Notes: a model not told the origin generated them from the sequence alone. A stretch of 64,000 bases of DNA from Tenodera sinensis (GCA_030765045.1 CM060967.1:120851434-120915433), one strand, 5' to 3'; shown: positions 16,727-28,225, counted from the stretch's first letter. A program made the numbers and translations.

Positions 16727-19060
16727 ATGAATCAGGTGAAGTTCTTACAAACTAAAACCTTAAGTTTCGAGGACCGATTGCTAGCAAAGGAATTAGGACC
16801 TCCTAGGCCAGATCTTTGCATAAACCAGGTTTTTAAAGATAAAAGCAGAACATACAACAGAAATTTTAATAAATCTGTGTATGAAAAATGGGAATGGATG
16901 TGCGGGTGTTCTGTAGATAATGCACTGTTTTGCTTTCCTTGTGTATTATTTGGTGGGGAGGACACATGGGCTAAAACCGGCGTAAAAGACTTGAAACATT
17001 TGCCGGAAAAAAGCAAGAAACATAGTTTATCAAAGACTCATTTACATAATGAAATGAACCTCGCTATACTAGGCAAAACTGATATTAGAATACAGCTTGA
17101 TGATAGCTACAGGTGTCTGTTCGCAAACACAATGAACTTGTTGATAAAAATAGGTACATTTTGTCACGCATTATTGATGCTATTAAGTTCTGTGGTGAAT
17201 TTGAACTAGCTCTGCGTGGCCATGACGAAACAGACAATTCCATTAACCCAGGTGTTTTTAAAGGTCTAATAAACTATACCGTGGCCCTTGACAATGTTTT
17301 GAAAGATCATTTAGAAAATTGCACTGTCTTTAAAGGTACATCAAAAATAGTTCAGAATGACATTTTAGACACAATTTTATCAGTTTGCAGAAATTATATC
17401 TCATCTGAGCTAGGTGATGTAGAGTTTCTATCCCTTCAGGCTGATGAAACAACAGAAAATTCATGTACAACTTTACTGTCTTTAATTGTAAGATATCAAA
17501 TTGAAGGGAAAATATTTGAGAGATTTTGGGGATATTTCGAAGTGACTGACCGGAGTGCCACTGGTTTAGCAGCAATTATTGTAGAACAGTTACGTGAAAT
17601 GGGAGTAGAGAAAAATCCAGGGAAACTTGTATGCCAAACTTATGATGGAGCTTCTGTTATGAGTGGGAAGAAGGTTGGGGTGCAATATTTGATAAAAGAA
17701 AGGTACCCTAATGCAAACTACATTCACTGCTATGCACATCAAGGAAATCTTATCCTTCAGAGTGCAACGTCAGCTTCATCTCACAGCACAATATTTTTCC
17801 AAGATTTACAGGGGATAGGGACATTCTTTTGAAGGTCTCCAAAAAGGATGGATTACCTAACTGAATTTGTTCAGAAAAAACTTGGCAGTGTCTCACCGAC
17901 AAGGTGGTATTTTCAGTATCCCACTGTTAATACCGTTTTCGAGCAGAAAGATAATCTACTAAAATGTTTCGAACATATAAGAGACAACGAATTAAATGAT
18001 AAAAAAGCATCTAGCGAAGCAACAGGATTTGTACGAACATTGAGAGACTCTGAATTGTGATTACTATGAACTCTTCATGCCAATGGGGCATCAATATTTT
18101 TTATTTGTATTTATCTTCATATTGGCCGAGGTATATATTATGGATCATATAAATTTTATTACACATGAACAGTAGGAGTGGTAATCTTGTTTTTAGTTAT
18201 AGCAACAGCATTTATAGGTTATGTAGTACCTTGAGGACAAATATCCTTCTGAGGGGCTACAGTCATTACAAATTTACTATCTGCTATTCCCTATACTTTT
18301 TGGCTTTAATTTTATCACAAAATTATGCCTCATGTAGCAGTATTCTTTGACTTATCCAGAAAAAAGACATCGATGCTGTTAAAGTTAGTGCGTTTGTCAA
18401 GCACTTAGTTAATGCTATAGTGAAAGTTAGGAAAATGTATGAACACGAAGAAGTGTGTGTATACAAACCCCCAAGTAAGAGGCAATGTGTTGAACACAGC
18501 AATAGCAGGAGTAACAGGGTGGCAGCTCTAGAAGTTTGTGACATGATTACAAGCAATATCAGTGATAGGGTTCAGTTCTCAGGTCATTTGAGTGTCTCGA
18601 AGCTATTTTTGGTTGACAGGTTTCCCCAATACTGCAATGTATTTCCTGAAAGTGCCTTTCAGACAACCTTGAAATTATATCCCACAATCAGTGGTCCGAA
18701 ATTTCGAACTGAATTAGAAGTGCTGTATAGTCGTGAAGATTTGCAAAGAGCGTCCGGTGCAATGTCTCTTCTGCAGTTTTTATGTGAAAACAACATGACA
18801 CGAACCTTCTCTGAGTGTGTGATGGTTTTAAAATAATTGTTACTCTTCCAATGACGACTGTAGAGACCGAACGATTATCTACCCTCAATAGAATAAAGAC
18901 ATTCTTACAAAATTCTATGGGGAACGAGAGACTGAACGCACTGGCGATACCATCAATAGAGAAGAAGATGATAAACACCATTCCAGACTTCAACAGATGT
19001 GTGATTGAGGAATTTTCTACAGCCAAAAATAGGAGGATTGAGCTGATATACAAAAAATAA
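16727..19060 (+). pseudogene. hAT transposase (ZMYM1/DUF4371-like), broken and interrupted
   Basis: The order is: a TTF-type zinc finger (CGCSVDNALFCFPCVLFG, then Lys-His pairs), a DUF4371-like domain with LQADETTENS and CQTYDGASVMSG (probable catalytic Asp positions), a KIMPHV region, and the C-terminal dimerisation block TTVETERLSTLNRIKTFL. At least one frameshift (near 17140), a stop after 17820, and a mitochondrial insertion at about 18058-18298 break it. Coding resumes after the insertion with FWL, a stop, then FYHKIMPHV. Terminal inverted repeats were not fixed; GC-rich sequence near 19.30 kb may be the right end. Confidence 0.8.
18058..18298 (+). other. NUMT: mitochondrial cytochrome b fragment inside the hAT gene
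   Basis: Read with the invertebrate mitochondrial code (TGA Trp, ATA Met), about 80 codons are open and give insect-like cytochrome b. Blocks include TLHANGAS, IYLHIGRG and [20 protein letters not shown]. With the nuclear code it is full of TGA stops. hAT coding sequence lies directly on both sides, so the fragment was pasted into the transposon. The intact mitochondrial reading suggests a fairly recent transfer. Confidence 0.9.
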
Positions 19061-19885
19061 CAAGTAAGCCTTACATCATAATTTATTGCTTTATTTTCCT
19101 TATGTACTACTGCATGTCGATTTTTGTGTGCCCTACCACATTTAAATGTCACGAGTCGCCACTGGGATCTGGTGTGATGTAACCTCCTTTGAGTGCTTTC
19201 CTTGCACACATGTGCATGATTCAGCAAAAAAGATTCTAGAGCTTGCTGGACACTATGGTGTTATAATGCTGCTCAATCTCAAACACAGTCTAGTTGTCCT
19301 GTAGCTTCGGGCCCCCTCCATGCCTCGCCATCATTATTACAGTCATGCATACACACAACCACTCGTCATATCCAAGGTCACCTGACCTTCTCTTGCCCGT
19401 ATATTGTTGAATGACGTAATGTCACAGTATTTTTTGTGTTTATTCTGATAATGTGATTTGACGTGCATCTATGTGTGACTGGCAGATGAGCCATGCACCT
19501 ACCAGCCAAGTTTTGTAGTATACATATTGTTCTTTCAAAGATTTATGAACAATGAAAGTATAAAAGTATATTTAGCTTTATACTACTGCGTTCCTCAAGC
19601 TCTAGAAAATAATGTGATATGTAAAATTTTCTACTCTCTCCAACTTCACGCAAGCTGGAAATGATAAAATAATAATCATTACTGGATAATTTTGGACCTT
19701 ACCTCATTTAATAATGTGTAGTATAATAGTCTTACAAATCCGAGTGTCCAGTAAATCTGAGTCACTTAGATGCGATTATTTAAAATTATTATTTTGTAAA
19801 CTTTTGTTTCAGTGCCAGTGTTCACAATATCTAACTAGTTTACAATTACATTCTTATTACATACTCCCATATCCTTAAGCTTGTA

Positions 19886-19962
19886 AACACGCACACACAC
19901 CACACACACACACATCAGTGAAAAAAAAACACACACACAACACACACACACACACACACACA
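19886..19962. repeat. CA microsatellite
   Basis: Two blocks of (CA)n separated by an A-rich interruption. It lies immediately 5' of a tRNA-type SINE. Confidence 0.9.
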
Positions 19963-19977
19963 TGGCAAGGAAGAGTC

Positions 19978-20195
19978 GGTCAGGGTGGCTCAGTGGTTAG
20001 ATGCTGGTCTACTGATCCTAAGGTCATGGGTTCAAATCCGGCCCAGACTGATTGTTTTTAAGTGTGCTTAAAAACGACAGCTCCATCTCAGTAGATTTAC
20101 TGGTATGTAAAATAACTCCTGCAGGACAAAATTCCGGCACACCAGCAATGCTGATGTGATCCTAGCAATTGACAGTTGTTAAACAACAAAATAAT
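19978..20195 (+). repeat. tRNA-derived SINE (family 4)
   Basis: A Pol III A-box-like block (TGGCTCAGTGGTTAGATGC) and B-box-like block (GGTCATGGGTTCAAATCC) are spaced as in a tRNA. They are followed by a body that includes CTCCTGCAGGACAAAATTCC and GCACACCAGCAATGC. The body recurs at 56.98-57.09 kb. It is a SINE head, not a functional tRNA gene. Confidence 0.8.
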
Positions 20196-20816
20196 ATTAA
20201 TGGCAAGGAAGTGCTTGTTGGCTGGCAGGTGAATACAACTTTTCCCAACTAGCATGACATTTCTTCCTCTACATAAAACAGTTTGGATGATTTATAACAT
20301 TCTGTGGTTATTCTTGTGCAGATAAATTTTAAGAAGCCCATTATTATAATTAATTAAACAAAATGTAGTCTTTGAGATTTACTTATAACTAATTGGGTAT
20401 GTAGATCATTTCCAGCTAAATTGCCAGTGTACTCCTTGATACATAGTGCACGTGTTGAGACAATATTACTTTCTAGTGAGTCTCACTGAGAATCCTCTAC
20501 TACTGTAGAGAAACATAAACAATTGAAAATACATAATTTTATCATCTCAAATGTTTTTAACAAATTCTTTCTAGATAAAATATCTTCTTCCATACAAATA
20601 TTAGACCAGTTGGCCTGTCATGTTTAGAAAAAACAAACACTTTAGAACCATTCATAAAGTTGGTAAGTAAAGCCTTTAAAAGCACTTTAAAAATGTTGTA
20701 TGGCTTCATCCACACCTTTCTATGATAGCAGCAGATGATGAGCATAAAGGACATGGACAGGCAAAACAGCACGCAGTTGGTTTAGAATTTTTTGACTCTC
20801 TCTTTATTATACTTAC

Positions 20817-21019
20817 CTCATACAATAGACATCCCAGTGACCATATGTCACTCTTGAAATTGTAGCCATGTTCATGTATTCGTTCAGGACTCATGTAGTA
20901 TGGAGTGCCAACCAGAGAATGAGCAGCAGTTGTCTTTGAACTGAAGAACCTGCCCAAGCCCAAATCTCCAAGTTTCACTACTCCCTGTGCTGTGATGAAC
21001 ACATTGGCAGGTTTGATAT
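20817..21019 (-). CDS. NEK7-like: NEK6/7-like kinase, coding exon 3 (catalytic and activation loops)
   Basis: It completes HRD across the splice (G|AT) and reads IKPANVFITAQGVVKLGDLG, then LGRFFSSKTTAAHSLVGTPY, YMSPERIHEHGYNFKSDIWS and LGCLLYE. It thus holds the catalytic Asp, the DLG metal-binding motif used by NEK6/7 in place of DFG, the activation segment with its phosphorylatable Ser, and the APE-equivalent SPE. It is bounded by a GACAG acceptor and GAG|GTAAGT donor. Confidence 0.95.
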
Positions 21020-21356
21020 CTGTCAAGCAATGTCGATTCAATTAAGATTAAGTTAGCTGGAACACTGCAACTTCCCTTACTTTTTACAAGCACATCATTT
21101 GAAAGTTAGCACAGGCCTTTCCAACTCAAGCACTTAGCACTGGAGTGTACCACATAGCAGCTACTGTGACTGTATGTACGCAACAGTCAGTAAGAGTAAT
21201 AGGTTTTCTCTCACTCTCTCTTCCCAATGCAGATGTGGTCTTAAATCAGATATATAGCAGATAGCAGAGCAGTTATTGTAGCTTCTCTTTTGTTGCAAAA
21301 TGTCATTTAATTATATTCCTTTCATAGAAGTTTGAAAACAGTGTTGTTGTAATTAA

Positions 21357-23207
21357 TTTAATTTTTCTACGGAAATTGAAGACTATATAGCAGACATAAA
21401 TATTTCAGCACAGTGTTTACCATTATCTACACAAAATTCGGTAAAAACCCAGTGCAAAAAGATTTTAGAAGAATTAAAATACAGATCAAGTTACAAAAAT
21501 AAACAAAATCTTATCCATTCTTTAAAACATAAAAACGTAGTATACACAAAGGCAGACAAAGGGAACAAAATAATAATAATGAATAAATCAAATTACATAG
21601 AAAAAATGGAAACAATGCTAAATGATAGTAACTACGAAAAAATCAGCAAAAACCCGCTAACCACTTGTGTTCAAGCCTTTGAAAAAACTATACAAAATTC
21701 AAGCATAATACCAAACAAATATGCAATTAAACCAAATAATCTAACTGTACCCAGAATCTATGGTTTACCCAAAATACACAAGCCAGACATTACCATGAGA
21801 CCCATAATTAGCAGCATAGATTCACCAACTTACAAACTGGCAAAATGGCTATCTAATAAATTTAATTCATTTCCTAAATTTGAAAGTTTAAGCATAAGAA
21901 ACAGTTATGAACTAATAGAACACATCAAAGACTTCAAATTAACAGAAGAGGACACCCTTGTCTCCTTTGACGTAAAGTCACTATTTCCCAGTATACCAAT
22001 AGAAAAACTCCAATCACTGATCAAAAATTGGCTCAAATCACTTGGAATGTCATCGTCAGAAATTGCAGAATACATAGAACTCACCAAATTATGCACAGAA
22101 CAAAATTTCTTCCAGTTCCAAACAAAGTATTTCCGTCAAACTTCAGGTTTAGCAATGGGCAACCCTCTCTCGCCATTCTTAGCAGATATTTACATGAGTT
22201 CATTGGAAATAAGGATCACAAAAGGTTTCCCGTGGATGTTCAAACTCTGGCAGCAATATCTGGATGACAAATTTGCAATAGTTCCAAAAAGACACATCAG
22301 TGACGCATTAAAACTTCTAAACATACAGGACAAAAGTATAAATTTCACAGTGGAAGTAGAAAAAGATAATAAATTACCATTTTTAGATCTAAAATTAATC
22401 AAAAACAAGCATAGAATAAATTTCGGTATTCACAGAAAACCAACGCAGACAGACAACTACATAAAAGCTAATAGTTACAATCCAAGAAGCCACAAACAAG
22501 CAATTTTCAATAGTTTAACACATAGATTGGTGAACATCCCTCTTTCAGCAGAAGAATATAAAACAGAATATTACAAAATAATTGAAATAGCACAAAAAAA
22601 TGGCTTCCTCAAAGAATTAGTAGATAAAAAGGTAAAACAAGCAGAAAAGAAAAAATTATTAAAAGAAACTACAACTCTCACAGCAGCAAAAACAAAAATG
22701 ATATTCAAAAAATTCACATATCATCCATGGGCCTTTGATAAATTTAAAAAGGTGTTCAAGGAATACAACATTCAGCTAGCAGCAGTAAACCATTACTCCA
22801 TAAAATACCTACTACTTTCAAACATCAAAGATGCTATTCCACCTAACAAAAAATCTGGCATATACCAAATTGAATGCAGTGATTGTAATGAAATATACAT
22901 AGGAAAAACCAAAAGAAATTTAGAAATTAGATCCAAGGAACACGTTAGAAACATTAAGAGTAAACAATTAGAAAAATCAGCGGTTGCATTTCACTTTTGG
23001 ACAAAAAATCATGACATAAAGCTAGAACCGAAACTTCTCAAACACATAACCAGAAAACAAGAACTGTCCACATGGGAACAAATCTTTATTTTAAAAAATA
23101 GAAACCGAGTATTTAATTTCGACATTCCTCAGAGAGACATTTTCAGTAACTTCATTGAACCGCCACCAGAAGAAACACCAGAAGAAGCATCACCATCTGC
23201 ACCATGA
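21357..23207 (+). CDS. Penelope-like reverse transcriptase with GIY-YIG endonuclease
   Basis: The frame is open for 616 codons, 542 of them from the first internal ATG (21579); the native N-terminus is lost. The upstream part holds VVYTKADKGNK, a conserved Penelope block. RT motifs follow: SFDVKSLFPSIP (motif A), GLAMGNPLSPFLADIYM (motif B) and QYLDDKFA (motif C, YxDD). A basic linker leads to the GIY-YIG nuclease, SGIYQIECSDCNEIYIGKTK followed by an Arg-containing RSKEH helix. A Pro/Glu-rich tail ends at 23207. No stops or frameshifts are visible, so the insertion is young. Confidence 0.93.
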   Translation, partial: FNFSTEIEDYIADINISAQCLPLSTQNSVKTQCKKILEELKYRSSYKNKQNLIHSLKHKNVVYTKADKGNKIIIMNKSNYIEKMETMLNDSNYEKISKNPLTTCVQAFEKTIQNSSIIPNKYAIKPNNLTVPRIYGLPKIHKPDITMRPIISSIDSPTYKLAKWLSNKFNSFPKFESLSIRNSYELIEHIKDFKLTEEDTLVSFDVKSLFPSIPIEKLQSLIKNWLKSLGMSSSEIAEYIELTKLCTEQNFFQFQTKYFRQTSGLAMGNPLSPFLADIYMSSLEIRITKGFPWMFKLWQQYLDDKFAIVPKRHISDALKLLNIQDKSINFTVEVEKDNKLPFLDLKLIKNKHRINFGIHRKPTQTDNYIKANSYNPRSHKQAIFNSLTHRLVNIPLSAEEYKTEYYKIIEIAQKNGFLKELVDKKVKQAEKKKLLKETTTLTAAKTKMIFKKFTYHPWAFDKFKKVFKEYNIQLAAVNHYSIKYLLLSNIKDAIPPNKKSGIYQIECSDCNEIYIGKTKRNLEIRSKEHVRNIKSKQLEKSAVAFHFWTKNHDIKLEPKLLKHITRKQELSTWEQIFILKNRNRVFNFDIPQRDIFSNFIEPPPEETPEEASPSAP

Positions 23208-23230
23208 AACACCATGGAAACCCAGTTATT

Positions 23231-23280
23231 GTCCGGTTGATAATGGAGGAAAGTTAACCTTCGAAACGCGTCCCGGAAAA
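23231..23280 (+). ncRNA. Possible degenerate hammerhead ribozyme motif
   Basis: Downstream of the Penelope ORF, GGTTGATAATGGAGG is followed 8 bases later by CCTTCGAAACGCGTC. This resembles a hammerhead core (CUGANGA, short stem, GAAA) with a weak GAGG/CCTT stem and an imperfect first box. Penelope-like elements are known to carry hammerhead motifs. Activity is doubtful. Confidence 0.35.
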
Positions 23281-23345
23281 ATATGTTGTAAGTGTTGTTC
23301 AGTGTTATTAATTAACTCACCTTTTAAATTAAATGTCATTTAATT

Positions 23346-24120
23346 CTTCATAGGCAGATTTATATTTTGTTGCCAATACCGAAGGGAAAGTCCAATGTTT
23401 AAATTTGTCAAAGAAATTAACAATATGGTACCTAAACTGAAAAAGCACCATCAAATTTCAAAAAAAATTTCCAACAGATAAAACTACAGTACAATGCAAT
23501 CATAAAAGACAGGTACTACACCTGAAGTGGTGATTAATTAAATTTTACAACGGTGTTGGTTATTTTAGTGGTTGTCATAATACTCTGTGTTGGTTTTGAA
23601 ATATCAAAGCATTTGAAAAAAAAACACTATGCAAACAAGAAAGAATAGGATATCACTTATTGTGTAACTTGACACAAGTTTTATTTAGTTTTAACAACTC
23701 CTAACACATAGTTAATTTGATATATAATTATAGAAAAAATGGATGTAACACATTTACTAGTTTATATTGAGATTTAGTTGTACCAATGTGTTATTGAAAT
23801 AATGTCATTGTATAACTTCAAATATTAAAAGTAAGCATTTGAACATATTTATAGTACTAGTATTAAAGTCCTGGTTAGCAAGTGTAAGATCATCAAAAGT
23901 TGATCAATTCAACATTTACTGCATTTTACACCATACCATAAAAATAACATAAGTTACATTACCACTCAATAAGACTGGTTATTAAGAGAAAATTCCAGCT
24001 GATGCACAAACAAAATTGCAAAAATAAACCAGAAAACTAAAAATGGCAAATTCTAACACTTAAGTCTGATATAGTCCCCAAGATGCCATGAAAATCTGTT
24101 ATTGGAACTTTCCAGCTAAT
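23346..24120. other. Intron stretch without a recognisable gene
   Basis: AT-rich intron sequence of the kinase gene with no convincing frame or matched repeat. Confidence 0.5.
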
Positions 24121-24128
24121 ATGATTAT

Positions 24129-24340
24129 TTGTTGGACCTCAAGCACAGGATTGGAATATTTAATTCTCCCATTTGTGCATTGTGCAGTTCAAATGAAGCC
24201 ATGAATTTGAAGCACTTAGAAAGACACAGAGGTGTACAAGGAGAAGATTACATTCCCCAAAAAGAATGGGAGTGCCAGAAGACTAATGACTTCTTTGTTA
24301 AATGCCTATGCGGTTGAACAACAAAAACAACTTAATTAAT
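24129..24340 (+). pseudogene. Diverged 3' end of an RNase-H-type LINE
   Basis: The reading HRIGIFNSPICALCSSNEAM parallels the C-terminal HLYRIGISASPICVLC block of the better copies at 37.6 and 40.3 kb. It is followed by an AAC-rich tail. It is old and truncated. Confidence 0.55.
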
Positions 24341-24480
24341 ACTGACATTTTTTGTGACATTGAGTTATAGTGAAAAGCTAAAGTTAGATTTCCTAGAAAC
24401 ATTAATGTTTCATTATATTTATATTGTTATACTATACAATAACATTACATTGACAACAATAGAAGAGCTAAAGTTCTTAC

Positions 24481-24700
24481 CTCTGTGCATTACCCTCTTG
24501 GAGTGCATATGTTCAACAGCACTACACAACTGGACAAAATATTTCCATATAGTTCTTTCTGGTATCAGCCTTCGCTGTTTACGGAAATGTTTTATCATCC
24601 TGGATAAGTCACCCGCATCCGCTAGTTCCAGGACAATATTTAGTTCATTGTCTTGGATAAAAGATGCCAGATATTTTATTATATTTGGATGGTTCAATTG
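24481..24700 (-). CDS. NEK7-like: NEK6/7-like kinase, coding exon 2
   Basis: It reads QLNHPNIIKYLASFIQDNEL, then NIVLELADAGDLSRMIKHFR and finally VEHMHSKRVMHR, ending in phase 1. It covers the kinase hinge and the start of the catalytic loop, nearly identical to NEK6/7 proteins. It is bounded by a TTTTAG acceptor and AGAG|GTAAGA donor. Confidence 0.95.
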
Positions 24701-25014
24701 CTAAAAGTAAGAACAAAGTGATTTAACTTCATAGAGGTATTTAATGGAAATTTGTAGATGTTTGCTGTTTCATTGGGTGAAAACAACATTATACAAGGAC
24801 TAAAGACAACTTGTAAGCTGGAAAACAAAGCAGACAGACATAGATGCTGTTAACAATATTATTTTAAATCACTTAACCATGTTGGTGTTGCAATGCAGCA
24901 TGCAAAGGGAGTTCTACAGCTATGCATAACTAATGTCTTTGAAGATTTCACCAGATTTTCATTATCTGTTGTGAAATTATAATACCAAAAAGTAAACAGA
25001 AGTGATAAGAAAGG

Positions 25015-25220
25015 CAGTGCCATGGTAGAGCAGTTAGGCCATTTGCCTGTCACCAAGGTAGCCCGGGTTCTATCCCAGGAACCCACATGTGGTATTTGTG
25101 GTGGACAAAGTGGCAACTGGGCAGGTTTTCTCTGGGTTTTACGGTTTGTCCCTGCACATTTGTTTAGCATCCGGGAGGAATTTTTGAAAAGTTTCTTATG
25201 TCCTGCATTTTCAGAAACAA
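25015..25220 (+). repeat. tRNA-derived SINE (family 2)
   Basis: A tRNA-like head (GTAGAGCAGTTAGGCCATTTG, then CCCGGGTTCTATCCC) is followed by a body containing CACATGTGGTATTTGTGGTGG and GGTTTTCTCTGGGTTT. It matches copies near 34.0 and 38.3 kb. Confidence 0.75.
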
Positions 25221-25680
25221 TAAAATGAACTGGCAACTGGCAAAATAGACATGAAGAATTGATTGTTATTGGCAACTGCAACTCACTATGGCAATACAGT
25301 CACACTGGCTACAGTCAAAGAGTATATGTACTTATGCATTAGTAACACTGAACAAGAGATTGGCAACACAGCATTTCCACTTCCAGGCAAAATGTTGGTA
25401 TTATCTAGAGACAAAGAGATGCTTTACTCTCACTCTTCCATTTGCATTTTGGTTATCAAAAAATAAGTAAGTGGAAAGTTAATAATCATTTCACAGCACT
25501 TTTGTTACAAGCTAAAATGCTGAAACCAAACTGCTAATTGAATCAGGTATACATTGTCATTAAAGTATAAGTGTTTCAAGGCAGAAAGAAGCAATCAGGT
25601 TTAGCATTGTATGTTTCAGGGTTTTAAGAAAATATAAATGAGTATATATAAATAGCATTAAATAAATAAATAAATATATT

Positions 25681-26914
25681 AGGTTGTCTCATAAGTAATG
25701 TCAGTTTTCTGATTTTGGTGTTTTGGAAAATGTATTGGGTTTCTTTGGTTTGGCAATGCTATTTACAGGGAGCCATGGCTAGTGTTGCGTACATTGCAAG
25801 CAATTATCAGTCTTCAGTTGTAATCACAAAATGGAGATAACAAAGTTTGAACTTAGAGCCCTACTAAAGCACTACTGGAAACCAGATTATAAAGCCATTG
25901 CCGTAGTTCAAAGAATATGTGAAGTGGAAGGAGAAGGTGTCTTAGTTAATGTGTGGCACAATGATAGTGCCAATGATTCAACAATGGAGATGATTTACCA
26001 CGTTCTGGAAGACCTAAAGTATGCAATATTGAGTATACATGCCAAGTTTTGCAAGAAAATCTGCAAAAAAGAACCCGTAGGCTTTCAGAAGAACTTAGTG
26101 CATCATAAGATACCATACATTGCCACATTAAGATACTTGGAAAATCATACAGAAGCTGTAGATCTGTACCTCACGAACTGACACCTCAATAGGCTCAATG
26201 TACATGGATATCTGTCGTCAGCTTATTCCTAATCCTGTGGATGATAGATTTGTCAGGAAAATTGTCACTTGTGATGAAAAATGGGTATATTACCAAAACC
26301 CTGCTGCCTCAAAACAGTGGCTTAATCCCCACCAACCTGCCAAAGTCATCATCCAAAAAAATCGGTTCAGTCCCAAAGTAATGTGTGTCTGGTGGAATTT
26401 TGAAGGTGTAATTCACTGGGAGTTTGTTCCAAACGGGCAGACAATTGATGCAGATCTTTATTCTGAACAACTGGAATAAACTCATGAAATTTTGACATGG
26501 AGATATCCAGCATTAGTTAACCGAAATAGAGTTCTATTGCAACACGACACTGCAAGACCATATATTGCATGAACAACCATGGAAAAAACTCAGGAATTGG
26601 GAGGAATCAAACTGCTACCACACCCAGCATACAGACCTGATCTTGCATCATTAGATTATCATATTTTTTGTTCTATGGCCCATTTTCTACGTGGAAGAAA
26701 TTCTGACAACATTGAAGCAGTGCAAGTGGGGTCTCACCAAATTCTTTGCATCAAAAACCAGAGACTGATACCATCGTCGGATAATAAACCTCGCTGAAAG
26801 ATGGCTCAATACCATAGAATCTAATGGTCTGTACTTTGAAGATTAGTTAATTGCTTGTCAGAACACATTTCAAATAATTGCTTTTCTTAAAAAAGAACAT
26901 TACTTATGAGACAG
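25681..26914 (+). mobile_element. Mariner element, near full length but decayed
   Basis: The terminal inverted repeat (about 20-25 bp) contains GTCTCATAAGTAATGT at the left and its complement ACATTACTTATGAGAC at the right end. The interior of about 1.2 kb carries a mariner transposase in broken frames. Confidence 0.8.
25831..26797 (+). pseudogene. Mariner transposase pseudogene
   Basis: The order of pieces is MEITKFELRALLKHYWKPDY (N-terminal helix-turn-helix region), then KIVTCDEKWVYYQNP (first catalytic Asp), VLLQHDTARPYIA (second) and YRPDLASLDYHIF (third, DD34D type). They are separated by stops after LTN, after SEQLE and within the second motif. Motifs remain recognisable, so the copy is of moderate age. 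Confidence 0.85.
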
Positions 26915-27104
26915 TATCTGTATAATTATATCATAATATATAATACATATATTAATAATATAAATATACAAACAACATTTAAATTATCACTTAACATTAG
27001 TTTTACAAATTTTTGGATTGACCAATACTGTCCTACATTTCTATCAAATGCCCTACATTTTTTTCCATTGAATCCTGAATTTCCATAAAATAATCTAGTA
27101 GGTA

Positions 27105-27240
27105 ACCCACCAGGCAGGTGCTCTGTGGTTCAAATCCCAGCTGTGGCATTGAATTTTTCAGTTCTGATTCTATATCTCAAACATTGCCCACACACGGCTT
27201 GTGTGTTTAAAAACATCAACAGTAAGTTTTTTGGAATAAG
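27105..27240 (+). repeat. SINE family 3, copy 1
   Basis: The B-box-like GTGGTTCAAATCCCAGC is followed by GTGGCATTGAATTTTTCAGT, CTCAAACATTGCCCACAC and AACAGTAAGTTTTTTGG. The head is incomplete. Confidence 0.65.
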
Positions 27241-27407
27241 TGAACAATAATTACCATCTAAAGGTTATTTAAACGTGGGACATTAAGTACTTACGACAGT
27301 GAGTTGCCTTAGGGTAATTGTCTTTGATGTGATACACTCTCTTTGCCTTTCTGGGAGAAATACAAATTGATTAGAGAATTCAATGTCATTCTGGCAGGTT
27401 ATCACAG

Positions 27408-27562
27408 TAGCTTAGTGGTTAGAGCCCCTGCCTTATGAGCTCTGTCTCAAATCCTAGCTATGACATTGAATTTTTCAGATCTGATTCTACCTCTCAAACA
27501 TTGCCCACATACTGCTTGTGTGTTTAAAAACACCAACAGTAAGTTTGCTGGCACAAATAAAA
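27408..27562 (+). repeat. SINE family 3, copy 2
   Basis: A more complete copy with an A-box-like TAGCTTAGTGGTTAGAGCCC, then TCTCAAATCC, and the same body as copy 1 ending CAACAGTAAGTTTGCTGGCA. Confidence 0.75.
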
Positions 27563-27589
27563 AATAATTACCACAGTTTTTAATTAAGT

Positions 27590-28225
27590 TTTATTATGTA
27601 TCAAGGATGCCACATGAAGATTTTGAAGAAAACTCCTCCACACTAAACTACCCTTTACATGGAAACTTTTTCGAAAACTTCTACTGTCTCACAAATGGCT
27701 CTAATAATTTTGATTAAAATGCCATATGTTTAAGATATTTTTATGGAAAATGAAATTTATATTTTCAATTTTCTGGCTATAGCCTATGTAGTACTATTTA
27801 CTCTTGATGACTTTTGCATAACTGTAAACCATAAGAGATAGAGCAAATCTTACTATACAAAGAAATGTAGATTTCGTTAAAACACACAAGATATATTCAA
27901 ATGCATTTTCTGTGGAGTGAACCATTTCAGAAGTATTCCTTTTTATTGGTGTGAGTTTTACAATACTTAAACTTTTCTCAAATGGAAGGTTGTTATTCAT
28001 GTTTTTATCTTTTGCCATGCAAAGGGAACAGAATTTCAAAGCTTTGAAAGATTTGACTATCACTCAAACCCTACTGTATTCCCATATTCCCCTTACACCT
28101 ACAAGAATGTCAGCAATAAGATAATTTCTGCAAATGTTTCTCTCAACTAACACAAAGAAGATAGAGGAATAAGAGTTTGTAAGAGTAGTTAGTACAAGAG
28201 TAGTTAGTACAAGAGGAGAGAAGTT
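27590..28225 (-). repeat. Interspersed family A, long copy
   Basis: In reverse orientation it covers the TTAAAATGCCATATG, GGCTATAGCC, CATAAGAGATAGA and TACTGTATTCCCATATTCC blocks and ends in the GTTAGTACAAGAG portion. It continues the family through the section missing in the 7.1-kb copy. Confidence 0.75.

Larger units (their letters stand above)
21313..23330 (+). mobile_element. Penelope-like retroelement with 15-bp target duplication
   Basis: The 15-mer AAATGTCATTTAATT occurs at 21298-21312 and 23331-23345 and directly flanks the element. The interior carries a Penelope-type RT/GIY-YIG ORF. The left end is truncated shortly upstream of the RT region. Both ends contain related GTGTTGTT...TTAATTAA sequence, consistent with the partial terminal repeats of Penelope elements. 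It is inserted in the kinase intron between exons 2 and 3. Confidence 0.85.

Noticed and set aside
18165..18350. 61-aa nuclear-code frame across the mitochondrial insert
   Set aside because: The region reads meaningfully only in the mitochondrial code and continues into hAT sequence; it is not a nuclear gene.
16480..19330. Precise termini for the hAT element at 16.7-19.1 kb
   Set aside because: GC-rich GGGCCCCCTCC near 19.30 kb resembles a hAT end, but no matching left end or 8-bp duplication could be confirmed.
19886..19962. CRISPR-like array
   Set aside because: Simple CA repeats without spacers; the window is eukaryotic.
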